A stretch of 64,000 nt of DNA from Leptodontidium sp. MPI-SDFR-AT-0119. Its lineage: Eukaryota; Ascomycota; Leotiomycetes; Helotiales; Leptodontidiaceae. The position numbers and the translations under genes were made by a program. The notes below the pieces were generated by a model. The model did no database searches. It was not told where the DNA came from and worked only from the letters and a program-made list of their open reading frames with translations. Shown here in pieces: positions 47,082 through 57,007 of the stretch (position 1 is the first letter of the stretch; each line of letters opens with the position of its first letter). The DNA is taken from the NCBI GenBank assembly GCA_020726505.1, contig JAHLEZ010000035.1, positions 310,001-374,000 of the forward strand, written 5' to 3'.

Positions 47082-48590
47082 AAAAAGTTACGCTTACTAA
47101 TTAGTATAGAATTAGTAAGCAATGTTAATAAATTAAGGTGTTTCTAGTAAAATGCCTTAAGAAGAAAGAAAATAAATAAATCTGAAGGTTATAAGACGTG
47201 TAACGTATATATAAGTAAAAATAACATAAATATATTATATTCTAAGCACTTTTATATAAATTTTGTAGTCTTATAACTTTTATAACCGTTTAAGACTAGT
47301 AATCGGGGTTATTAATCACGTGGTTATGTCTAAGAGATAAAGACTTTTTCTAACTATTTTAATACGGTATTATTATTTATTTACTTATTCTTTATTACTA
47401 TAAATTACTATGACTTAAATTCGTTAAGATTTACTAGAAACTATTATTATTAAATCGATTTCCCCTTATATATTACAAGTAAAGTCGTTTTCTTACTTAT
47501 TATAAAAATACACTTAATAAATGAGGTTTAATTCCGAGAACTAGGTTATTTCCGCTAAATAAAACGCCGTTTTATATGCCTAATAATGTGGGAGGGACGA
47601 ACCCCAATCCACACAACAAGAGGGTAGCATGTAGCGAGCCACCGGAGGAGATTCTAGGCTCTGTAAATAACAGATCAATCAAATCTAAAGATATCACATA
47701 TCTAGAGAGTACGAATCGGTAAAGAAGGGGAGGGAAAAGAGTTCTAATAAATAGAATATATCTAGTGTTGCGTTCTTGACGTTTTGTAATCAAGTGTTGG
47801 CTTCTTTTATGTGCGAAGGACCAGCGTAGTCGTGTGACAAAAGAAATCAGCGGCTGTCCCCGCCACAATAACTAAGTTATTAACTCCAAAACCTTTTATA
47901 ATTCCCACTTTATTTATATTTTATCGAATTTTAAGTAAAATAGCCTTAATAGCTAGAATCTCTAATTTGTGAAACTAAGGCTTTATAACATTAGTAGTTA
48001 TATTATTTGTCGGTGCAGTACCGGTTCATGTACCACGCCGCAAGTGTGAATATATTCCAAATGCGTGTATGGCGACAGAGTAATAAATGTATAGTTTAAA
48101 ATCTGTGTATTTTCTAAGAGAGTGCGAGGAGAGCCAGACTATATACTACGAAACCCCACCGAATCTCCACCGAAACCAGTCCGGCTAAGCTCTGACCCCT
48201 GACTTTGACCCGCACCCCCTTTTCCAGACCGAAGTATGCTCATGTAGGGACCTGTGGACCAACATTATTAATATATAAAGAATTAATAGAATACTACTTC
48301 TTAGTATTAAGAATAAGATTTCGCTTAAAAAACCGCTATACCCATCGTTTTCCGAGTAGTAAGGGGTCCCTTGAAGTGCATAAAGTCGGTTCCTAAAAAG
48401 CAGTACTTGCGCATAAGTAATACTAAACTCTAATATCTCTTAAACTAAAATCTAGTTAGTAAGACGATCTTTTAGCATTATAAGTAACCTTTATAAATAA
48501 TTAGTAGCTTATTAATAATTATTTGTATTGCGAGATTAGTCGTATAAAGTGAAGGATAGTATATCTTACTCTTTTAAAGCTTGTTGTATA
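47082..48590. other. interior of element C2, no gene recognised
   Basis: AT-rich sequence not present in C1, holding D3. A short inverted repeat (ttactaatta...gaattagtaa) lies near 47096-47120. About 48000-48240 is less AT-rich and may be an older piece of unique sequence. No coding frame beyond 63 codons. Confidence 0.4.
47587..47867 (-). mobile_element. solo LTR-like insert D3, 281 bp
   Basis: Starts TGTGGGAGGGACGAACCC, ends TCCCCGCCACA, flanked by ATAA (47583-47586 and 47868-47871). Same family and orientation as D1. Confidence 0.76.
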
Positions 48591-48869
48591 AACTTGCCAT
48601 TTTTGATTATATAAAGGGCTAAACCCACGTCGTCTTTAGTATATTTTAGTATAATAATCATCTTAATTAATATGTTAAACATTAAGAAATCGATAAGAAA
48701 ATAAAATAATTATTAATTATTAAAAGTAAGTAAGTAAAAAAGCGGTGTGTTAAGCGAGGTGTTTGGAATAGGTGTCCGGAATGGTGGGGGGGGAGGGACT
48801 TATAAACCGGCTTCTCCTCTATACGAACTTACAATAAAAAATTTCTTTAAAATATATTAGAAGTTATTA

Positions 48870-49000
48870 GAGCGGACGTAGATTCGAACTAGGCGAGGGC
48901 GAAGCCTGAGCTAAATACACAAAAGAATAGGGGTAAAACTCGCTGAAAACCCTTGTCGAGCTGAGTGGCTTTGCCATCTTAACTCACTAACGGGCCATGG
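48870..49000 (-). other. tRNA-like relic with A- and B-box-like sequences
   Basis: On the minus strand TTAGTGAGTTAAGATGGC resembles a tRNA D-arm/A box and CCTAGTTCGAATCTACG a T-arm/B box (TTCGAAT loop, four of five stem pairs). The acceptor arms do not pair and the boxes differ from consensus by transitions, so it is at best a decayed tRNA or tRNA-derived repeat. Confidence 0.25.
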
Positions 49001-49060
49001 CCACCCCCTTCACACACGGCTGAGGCGAAACTCTAACAAAACAGATCCTTTATCCATATG

Positions 49061-51049
49061 TTAAAAGATCGTAGCAACCGAATCTTCGCTCTCTTCCAGT
49101 TCAGTCTGCCACATATCAAGTGTCTTGCGAAAATCGAATACGCCAACCCTCTCAAATTCGGCGTCTCGACCATGAGCCCTACGTTTTAGCACCAAACCAC
49201 ATTGTCTCACACCACTGTCCAACCTATGCATCGTCAAAAGCAACAGAAAGTATAGATTCTCATTCAAATCCAGCAGAGACGTTTCAAAATCAAGTTCGTG
49301 ATCGAACTTGTCCACGGAGCGTTCAGTTTTCGTGACCCAGCTCCCTCCTCCATCAGTAACCACCCAGTGCACTTCCATCATCGGCCCCGAGATTTTAATG
49401 TAGCTATTGGACCCCTCGGATAGCTTTCCCCTTGGATCCTGCCCAATCGGTTTACAATTCCAACCCAGGAGTTTCGCAATAGATTTCTCCACAGCCACTT
49501 TTGTAATGGGAATATTCCACGTAGAGATGTATGGTTGAAAATTCATATCGACAGATGCCCAAGACCAGGAAGGCGCTCTGTAAGGAGTAATACGTGATGG
49601 AATTTTGCCCTCGATGGTCCATAACAGTCCTCGAAGTATGTCATTGCTCCAGAGACCTGCAAGATATGTACCAACGTAATGCTCTCCCATCTTCTTAGCA
49701 AGACCTGAAAGGGCCGGAAAGATATCGAGCTTGTTCGTGATAGACCGTTCCATCAGCTTATCAACAATACGATACCATATCACATACCTGTCGACACCGG
49801 GATCAGATAATATCCGCTGGAAATGAACGTCATCATGTTCCGCATCAGTTGAGTATTTGTGATCGAGCTCCAGGCACTCACAGCCTAGGCATTCTCTGCA
49901 TCGCCAAATGATCTCTTTGGTTGTGAAGTGCACCATCTTAGATGCCAGAAGCTGTTCCTGAAGGGCCCATGCCCTGAGTGCAAGCGGTTGTCTTGAGTCT
50001 CCATGAAACCTTTTGATTGCATAGGCTGGTATCGGTGCGCAAATATTGAAATGAATCTTGTGTGTTCGGACGCGGATCGTTGCGCCTTCGTCTATCACCC
50101 GTCCTAAAGATTTTCCTCGACCATAGTTCTCGTCCCGTTCCGGATCCAGAAATCCCTGCCGGGAATTCGGACTCATATCTGCACCAATGACCAGATAGGC
50201 GTTCTGGTACACGGCTCCCATGTTGCTGGACTCAGCCTCCCAATCGTGAGTGTCATTTTGAATGATACAGAGAGAATCAATCCATAGGTATGGTATGCCC
50301 AAGGCTCGGGTGACGATGACAGCATCTCGGAAGGTCGCTGGTAGCTCGGAGAACTCGATGGAGGTTTGATGCAATCGGTAATTCTCCCGTAACGTTCGTA
50401 TCGAGACCATACCTCCCCAACAATGGCTGAGTGCAGCGTAGCGACCGTCATTTCCGCGTGTAACACGCAACCGTAAAGTGTGTGAGCCTTCTTTTCCAAC
50501 TTCCAGGACTCGTGATGGTAGAGGTTGCGATCCTTTCGGACACTCGACATGGCTATGGTTACAAGTATCCAACCATCTAGAGATAATTCCGGCATACGTT
50601 TCCCTGCGGCGCCCAAGTTCTCGTCCAACACCAACTCCAGGCCAAGAGGATTCAGGCTGACCACACTCCGTATAAACCCAGATACTGTCCGAGCCGCCAT
50701 GCGCACTGAACTGTCCTCGAACTCGATGGGACTCGTAAAGAGGAGTGTATCTGACAATGGCATCTCTAAAATGGAGCACACAGGGTGTGTTTTGGGCTTC
50801 CGTATCGCTCCATTGATACGTTTTGAGAACTGCAAGATACCTAATGGAACAAGTTGAACAGCCCGACTTCGCCGATTTGGCAAGCATATTCATCCCATAA
50901 CCATGCAGGGTTTGGCCTCGAGTGCATAGTTGGCAGTCTTCAGATCCAGTGGGGACTCGTGGGAAATGAATTAGTCCGTCTGGTTCTTCCTTCTCAAGTA
51001 GGGCGTCACCAAGGATCCACGTCCATGGTTTCAATTGAATCTGCCGCAT
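49061..51049 (-). CDS. HET-domain protein, single exon, 662 aa
   Basis: HET proteins trigger the cell-death reaction of vegetative incompatibility when unlike fungal strains fuse; many have unknown partners. ATG 51049, stop 49061, no intron needed. The HET domain spans about residues 205-350: RYAALSHCWGG, ELPATFRDAVIVTRALG, YLWIDSLCIIQND followed by DWEAESSNMGAVYQNAYLVIGA. Downstream family marks are RAWALQEQLLASKMVHF, EIIWRCRECLGCECLE and YRAPSWSWASVDMN. The N-terminal ~200 residues carry paired cysteines (CQLCTRG, GCSTCSI), often seen before HET domains. The gene starts 260 bases past the repeat stack, a usual setting for this fast-evolving family. Intact. Confidence 0.94.
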   Translation of the reverse strand: MRQIQLKPWTWILGDALLEKEEPDGLIHFPRVPTGSEDCQLCTRGQTLHGYGMNMLAKSAKSGCSTCSIRYLAVLKTYQWSDTEAQNTPCVLHFRDAIVRYTPLYESHRVRGQFSAHGGSDSIWVYTECGQPESSWPGVGVGRELGRRRETYAGIISRWLDTCNHSHVECPKGSQPLPSRVLEVGKEGSHTLRLRVTRGNDGRYAALSHCWGGMVSIRTLRENYRLHQTSIEFSELPATFRDAVIVTRALGIPYLWIDSLCIIQNDTHDWEAESSNMGAVYQNAYLVIGADMSPNSRQGFLDPERDENYGRGKSLGRVIDEGATIRVRTHKIHFNICAPIPAYAIKRFHGDSRQPLALRAWALQEQLLASKMVHFTTKEIIWRCRECLGCECLELDHKYSTDAEHDDVHFQRILSDPGVDRYVIWYRIVDKLMERSITNKLDIFPALSGLAKKMGEHYVGTYLAGLWSNDILRGLLWTIEGKIPSRITPYRAPSWSWASVDMNFQPYISTWNIPITKVAVEKSIAKLLGWNCKPIGQDPRGKLSEGSNSYIKISGPMMEVHWVVTDGGGSWVTKTERSVDKFDHELDFETSLLDLNENLYFLLLLTMHRLDSGVRQCGLVLKRRAHGRDAEFERVGVFDFRKTLDMWQTELEESEDSVATIF

Positions 51050-51499
51050 TTATCCTGCTCGTTTCTTCTATCAAGTCCTGGCCGTGGATTCTTCTGTTGC
51101 ATTAGATCTGACTCCCAAACCATAAAGACCTTGATGTCCTAACACCTACAGGAAGCAAGCGATATTGTTTTTGGGTTTTGATGATTTCCGGATTGGTTGA
51201 GCGTGGTCTTACAGGTGGCCTATACGACGTCGCTAGTTTGTGGGAGCCTACGACAGCCTACAACGACTTTGCGAAGGGCTAAAAAAGCAACTGATAAAGA
51301 ATATAGGCTTCAAAGATCAAGTAGAAGTCGATTTTGGGTTCAGATTAGTGAGGTCCCTATTTGAATTGATGCCTACTGCTTCGACTATGACTAACACCAA
51401 ATTAGAATTTGCCTGGCGAACCGCTTACGTGGCGGGCGCCAATTGGCTGCAGCGCGCCCTAAACGGATTTGGTCCCAATTGGACGGCCGCTGGGTAGCT
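51050..51499. other. promoter side of the HET gene, no other gene
   Basis: A plus-strand 85-codon frame (51240-51497) has no motif and ends exactly at a B-type repeat, so it may be the stump of an interrupted gene. Low support. Confidence 0.3.
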
Positions 51500-51850
51500 T
51501 TGCATAGTGAAATTCCTATACCTTTATGCTAGCCTAGCTAGCACCACCCCAAAAGCTTCTCTATTCTCTTTAGTATAGCTTATATTTAATTTAGTATTAG
51601 GTATATTACTATACGAACTTCTAATCTAAGGCACTATGTGCGTTAGTAAGGGGTGCCCTAATTCCACCCCTCAGACTCCCCTCCCACCCCCTTTGTTTCC
51701 TCGGGGGTGAAAAAAGCCAAGAGGTAATCTTACGATACAAAGGCACAAAGGGACAAGAAGTAAAGTAAGTAATCTAATTGAACTTCGTTAAATCGAAGTA
51801 AATAATCCCCTTAATTCGAACCTCTTTAATTCTATTAAGTTACTTTATTA
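51500..51850 (-). repeat. partial B-type repeat, inverted
   Basis: Reverse complement of the middle part of B1 (16205-16500): shares GGATTATTTACTTCGATTT, GGGTGGGAGGGGAGTCTGAG and GGGCACCCCTTA. Joins directly to B2. Confidence 0.65.
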
Positions 51851-51852
51851 TA

Positions 51853-52456
51853 CCGAAAGCAAGGAGATACAACTAAAAAGAGGGCTTAGCACTACGGCGC
51901 AAGGCACATATTCCAAAAATAATATGCGTTTTCATAATCTTACTATTAAGCCCTTTTTGTGCTAGCGTTTAATTGGTTCAAAAAATGCACGTGTTTTTGT
52001 ACCTTTGCACCTTTGTACCTCCTAGCTCTCTTTACACCTAAGGGAACGGAGGGGGGTGAGAGGGGAGTCTAAGGGGTGGGGTTAAGGTACCCCTTAGTAA
52101 GGTATTAATACCCTAAATTACAAATTCTTAATATACCTAGTACTAAATTAAATATAGGCTATACTTAAGAAAAGAGAGGAACTTTTGGGGTCGTATTAGT
52201 TAGGCTAGTACATAGGTTAGTACCTAATCACAATAGAAAGCCTGAGGTACATATGTAATACAGGAAGCACGTGCATTTTTTTCGAACCAATCAAACGAAT
52301 TTTGCAAACCAATTAAACGCATTTGTAAAACTAATCAAATACTAGTATAAAAAGGAGCTTAATAGTAAGATTATAAAAACGTATATATATATTTAATATG
52401 TATGCCTTATACCGCAACGCTAAGCCCTGTCTTTAGTCGTACCTCCTTACCTTCGG
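51853..52456. mobile_element. element B2: non-autonomous TA-target element with long terminal inverted repeats
   Basis: Starts CCGAAAGCAAGGAGATAC and ends as the reverse of CCGAAGGTAAGGAGGTAC, with TA on both sides (51851-51852, 52457-52458). The arms (51853-52010 and about 52268-52456) match over ~165 bases, including GGGCTTAGC and TCTTACTATTAAG. No frame inside. MITE-like. Confidence 0.75.
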
Positions 52457-52458
52457 TA

Positions 52459-53204
52459 CTAAAACTGCTTCAACCCCCAGTCACAAGCATGCAGAAGGAG
52501 TCGGGAGCGTAGACTCCCATTTGTGTGATTTTGTTGTTCAGTTCGTGAAAGCTTTTCCATTATAATCTTGGACGACAAGTGACCTCACCAAAGTTGATTT
52601 CCGTCTTTGAACCTGAGTACTATAAGCGGGGACCTATTTTGGCTCTATGGTAGCCTGTTTTGGCTCCCTTGTGGCCCGATTACACTTTCCTGAATAAGTC
52701 CGCAACACAGGGAGTATGTTGTACCACCTACGCATGAGGAGGCCTGCGCTAAAGAATCTATGGGAGCCAGAATGGACCCCAAGAAGCTAGACTAGGCTCC
52801 ACCACTTCCTCCACCCACGAAGCAAAAGCTGAAGCCGCCCTGCCTGTTAAAGAATGATTTAGTGCTCTCCATAACATGTTTTTCTATATAGACGGCTCAC
52901 AAGCGCTAGACATAGTCAGTTATAACCTGGCGAACTACGGGGGTCGTCTAATGGTCACGTGTAGATCAGTTTGAAGGTAGTGTTGGAAACTAGTTGTGTT
53001 GTATTGTCTGAATAAGACGCTTGGACAGCTGCAGCGAGCAATCAACCCGCTTGCCGCTCTCCGTTTGTGACTTTCTTCTTGCGCTTGGCCGCTTATTATA
53101 CTTTGTCTTCTCCCGCCGGGAAACGGCAAAAGTATTTTTGCATGCATAGCTACCTCGCTCTCTCTCAGATCACATGTAAGGAGCTCGGCCAGTTATATAT
53201 ATTA
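52459..53204. other. spacer, no gene recognised
   Basis: Mixed composition, no supported frame or repeat. Confidence 0.4.
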
Positions 53205-54700
53205 TTTTATATCAAGAAAATCGAATAGAAGATCCAGTTCCCGACATTGATGGTCCAGCCAAACGCAACCAGAACCGCGCATGCGGCCCGAAACTGCGAG
53301 GCATCAATCTTGATCGGCTGCTTCTGCTGTCTCATCAAACTGCCTCCTGCAGTCCAAACCGTCATCTTGACAGGCGGCCTCTTCTGGTCCTTAAATCCTG
53401 TGAAGGCTAGGTAGATGAGCGCTCTAACCTCCTAGACGGCGTAGAGCGACAGGCTGACTATGCAGATGCCCACGCGGATCATCACGCCCCAGGAGATGAC
53501 AACAGCCAAGAAGCCCGAATCCGTAGCTTCCTTCGCGTAGATGATAACTAGTATCCAGCAGAACAGTGGTAGGATGACGGCCAAGAAGGCTCCAATAGCG
53601 AGGATACGGAGACTGATGTGTAGCGCTAGCGGGTTAGGGTTAGTCCGCCAGGCGTCGTGGAAGTAGTAGACGGTGAACCTCATGCCGGCGACGATGTTTG
53701 CCAGGGTCGCCTGAGACCAGCTGTGGGGGAAGCCAAGGAAATGGCGAAGAGGATGAAGAGAATCCAGATATCGTTCCGCGCGTCGAAGAAGGCGCCCCGA
53801 CCTAGCTGCAGGTCATGACCACGGCGAGGATGTTGGCGATGCGATCACCTTGCCGGCGAGGGAGGATGAAGACCACCTCTCGCGCCCATATTTTCGTCTC
53901 CCTCTTAACTCCCGCGCGCGATATCATGAACGCGCCGGCTTCGACGCGGGGTCTGGGTTTGTCTGGCCCGATGTTCCGTGGCAAGATGGGGCCCGTCATC
54001 TCTTCGCCCTCTGGTACCGGCGACTTCTTCTTGGATATCAGAGCACCCTCATAAACAATGCATCCAAGACCGTGGCAACCTGGATGCCTGCCCAGTAGTG
54101 CCGTAATACGCCACCATGCAGCTCTTGGCGCCCTCACGGATGATGGGTTGCGAGATCCAGTCGAGCTTTTGGCTGTTGTCAATCACGCACTGTGCAACGT
54201 CGTCATACGGTTTCTGCTGCGTAGATCTCCAGTACTTGGCCACGCTGAAAGGGAAGGGCATGAGCAGATGTAACGTAACTTGGGAATGCGCAGGGCAGCT
54301 TACGCCTAGTTCTGGCAGTTTGTCAATCTCCCAGCGCCCGTACTGTAGATATACGTGAAGTTTGACAGCGGCTCATCACGACAGCATAGGTCGACTCCGA
54401 TTTGGCTGTAGTCCCGGACGCACGCCTCCGGCAAGATTTAGAAAAGCTGTCATCGGCTTGAACACCTACACGAAGGAGTGCATATGTGCGGCGTTGGGCT
54501 CAACTTTCGGGTCCGGGGTCGGGATACTGGCACGGCAGGTCAACCTCGATGGCGGGCGGCTTCGCGTCGATGTATGGGACGAGATCTTGTGGCTCCGGGT
54601 AGTATGCGAGCACCGCAGCGAAGCACAAGCTGGTAAGGTTTGCGAAGTCGAGCCTGTCGGCCCGTAAGACAGGGCTGGGGACTAGTCTCTAAGGCGGCAA
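53205..54700 (-). pseudogene. decayed multi-pass membrane protein gene
   Basis: Read on the minus strand the pieces follow one another in changing frames: DRLDFANLTSLCFAAVLAYY (about 54600), KYWRSTQQKPYDDVAQCVID (about 54200), a hydrophilic stretch TKIWAREVVFILPRRQGDR (about 53860), NDIWILFILFAI (about 53770), then an 83-codon frame 53683-53432 with two to three helices (ISLRILAIGAFLAVILPLF, SGFLAVVISWGVMIRVGICI), a TAG at 53432-53434 inside LYAV-stop-EVRALIYLAF, and a last helix TINVGNWIFYSIFLI ending with TAA at 53205. At least three frame changes and one CAG-to-TAG type stop. Family not recognised. Confidence 0.5.
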
Positions 54701-55960
54701 TGTGCTTTGTGCATGATTTGAATGAGCTCTATGTTTGTGTTTGTTGTTAGCTACCTGTTGAGAGAAAGAGGGAGAAGGCGGGAAGCGAGTTAATACGGGA
54801 AATCCCGGATAACTTGATTTACGGTGAAATTGCAAGCCTCGTATTCCATTGATATGAAGGGATTGCTCGAATTGGCAACTCCTGAAGTCATGAGTTTTTG
54901 TCCCCTTACCCACGCAAATTTTAGCAAGATCTCCTCCAAGGTCGGTGTTGGATTCCGCTTGCCCAGGAGCGGCAACAGTGATGCATTTTATCTGGTTTCT
55001 GGATTGAGACTTTGTCACAATATAAGGCGACAACTAGACTCGCTCCGATTTCCCAAACCAGCCCCCAGCTGTGCTCAGAGGAAACCATCGCTATCGCCAT
55101 TTGTGGAATCACCAATAATTTCCACATGCTTTGGGCAGAATGATCATGCTCAATGATCATTTGCCCAGTCACCTCGATGAGAAGCCGAAAAGTTCCATTT
55201 CGGAAAGCCTGACCAAGCCACTGGACCCCATGTCGCCAATAAACTGTTTCGCTTGCGCGAGCACAGCCTTGGAACGTCCAAACTGGGGATATGGCTCACC
55301 TCAATCTGTGGTATTACGGGACTCCTCTAGCAATCTCAGACGACAATTTCGGCTGCAAGCGTAAAACGCAATGAGCCGATGGCACTCAATAAGGTGGCGC
55401 AAGCTATTCCGAATTTGCGGTTTATTTCAAGAAGTGAAACTTTACTCGTAGAACGGGCGTACGCCAGCACGGCTCATATGAGCGGGGTTCCCGTACGCCT
55501 GATTTTTAAGAATTTAGGCACTCTCCACGGCTGCATAAACAGCTCATTATGACGGTAGCAATTCTACGATATATAGGTAGTACTTACTAACTAACTATAG
55601 CTGAATTCAGATGCACTACAGAGGGCTAAATCCAAGACCCTACAATAAAAAGGTACTCTTACTACAAGTGTAACCGGCCATTTGCCTTTACACAAAGCTG
55701 AAGTGGCTCTTTCCGTAGCTTTTCTTTTTCTTGATGCGCCACGGCGGCACTTACTTTTATTTAACGCCTTTTCGTGCGGCTGAATCGTGCTCACTAGAAG
55801 ACCTCCTTGCTACTGGACGAAGTTATCTGCGCCTCAAATCTTGATCTTACTGTCGGCGTACTATATATGTGAGTCGCAGTAGCCTTAGATTAATTGCTAA
55901 GGTTCTTCCAAGCTCACCGCGATAGCAGAGAACTATTTACTTTGGTTTGGTCTTTTAACA
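54701..55960. other. spacer, possibly 5' remains of the membrane-protein relic
   Basis: A minus-strand frame at 54790-54975 (KFAWVRGQKLMTSGVANSSN, EACNFTVNQVIRDFP) ends at a good intron donor (CCC|GTATTAAC) with an acceptor CAACAG about 45 bases on, and 55030-55172 has one possible helix (GLVWEIGASLVVALY). These may be upstream exons of the 53205-54700 relic. The 55400-55960 part holds only the promoter side of the next gene. Confidence 0.3.
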
Positions 55961-57007
55961 ATGGCTAGCGGCATACAACGCGCAATTCCTCTTCAACTGC
56001 TATCGCTGATCGCCATTCTCTGCTATGGAGTAATCGCTCTCCCATACGGCTGCCAAGGAACAATCGAGGTTCTTGATGTTCCATCTTTCGGAAGATATTG
56101 GGCGTGTGCAGGGGTCGAATTATTCCAAGGATTCAATGCGGACAGTTTCCTCGCCGCCAGTACTCAACAAGATGCGAAAACCTGTGCCAACTACTGCCTG
56201 GAAACCTCGGGTCCTGACGGGCTTAGGACAGGCACCTGGAATTCACAAGATAACACCTGCGATTGTTGGGCTGCCAACTACCCTGACCAACCAGCGGCGA
56301 CTCCTGGGGTTACATTCATCGACTTTTTTGCTGCGTGGGACGGCCAACATCCCCCAGCGGAACAAAATTGGGGAGTCTTTACTTGTCCAGAAGGCGCTGC
56401 TTCTGGACCTTTTGGCAGCGTGGGAAACTGGTGCGGTCCTTTAACCATCGAGCCGGCTCAGCCTGCACTTGCTCAGTACGGTATAACCGGTATCTGCTAC
56501 GCTTCTTGCTTGCAACACTCTGGTTTCCAGTGGCTGTTAACGGATGCCGAGGGCACCTGTAACTGCTACGGTGATCTTGCTGGCGTTAAAGTCATTCTAA
56601 ACTACTCATCACCGTATTCTGTCGCCGACTATTACGATTTTGTACCACACCCAACTACGAGCACTACTTCTATTACTAAGGCAACGTCTACCAGTGTACA
56701 TTCCGCCAGTACTCCCGTAAAGTCCACCGCGAAGACCGGTTCTTCCACCACGTCAAAGTCAATTACTAAATCCCTTCCTGGATTGAATTCCAAGACAACG
56801 GTAAAGTCTCCATCAAAGACATCCTCGAAAACAACGGCAACATCTTTCTCGAAGATATCTTCGAAAATTTCCTCCAAGAGTTCCTCGAAAACAACAATAA
56901 TGTCTTTCTCAAAGACATCTTCGAAGAATTCCTTGAAAACGACAACAATGCCTCCCTCAAAGACCTCAAAGCTATCTTCGAAGACAACTGCCTCTCCTTC
57001 CAGATGA
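55961..57007 (+). CDS. secreted cysteine-rich protein with Ser/Thr/Lys-rich tail, 348 aa
   Basis: Single exon, ATG 55961 with ACA leader. Residues 1-27 are a signal peptide (LQLLSLIAILCYGVIALP). Residues ~28-228 carry cysteines in a doubled arrangement, WACAGVELFQGFN...CANYCLE...NTCDCWA and then GNWCGPL...GICYASCLQ...GTCNCYG: two copies of a WSC- or PAN-like small domain (C-x3-C, then C-x-C). From ~232 to the end the protein is low-complexity (KTSSKTT, SKISSKISSK, SFSKTSSK), basic and without a GPI-anchor signal. Secretion and a role at the cell wall or host surface are inferred. The coding frame and its antisense are both open at the tail because of composition only. Confidence 0.72.
   Translation: MASGIQRAIPLQLLSLIAILCYGVIALPYGCQGTIEVLDVPSFGRYWACAGVELFQGFNADSFLAASTQQDAKTCANYCLETSGPDGLRTGTWNSQDNTCDCWAANYPDQPAATPGVTFIDFFAAWDGQHPPAEQNWGVFTCPEGAASGPFGSVGNWCGPLTIEPAQPALAQYGITGICYASCLQHSGFQWLLTDAEGTCNCYGDLAGVKVILNYSSPYSVADYYDFVPHPTTSTTSITKATSTSVHSASTPVKSTAKTGSSTTSKSITKSLPGLNSKTTVKSPSKTSSKTTATSFSKISSKISSKSSSKTTIMSFSKTSSKNSLKTTTMPPSKTSKLSSKTTASPSR

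Larger units (their letters stand above)
29263..48800. mobile_element. element C2: TA-target transposon enlarged by nested insertions
   Basis: Left end AGTCCCCACCCCACCATTCC at 29263 after TA (29261-29262); right end is the reverse of AGTCCCTCCCCCCCACCATT, followed by TA (48801-48802). Between them lie D2, the copia pair E2/E1 with F, and D3. Removing these leaves roughly 2.1 kb: 29263-30176 less D2, and 47082-48800 less D3. Its right ~210 bases match C1 closely (AAAGGGCTAAA-CCACGTCGTCTT...). No transposase frame was recognised in what remains. Confidence 0.75.

Noticed and set aside
51240..51497. 85-codon plus-strand frame as a gene
   Set aside because: First codons are not preceded by a promoter-like region, no motif, and it ends at a repeat border; recorded only as a possible stump.
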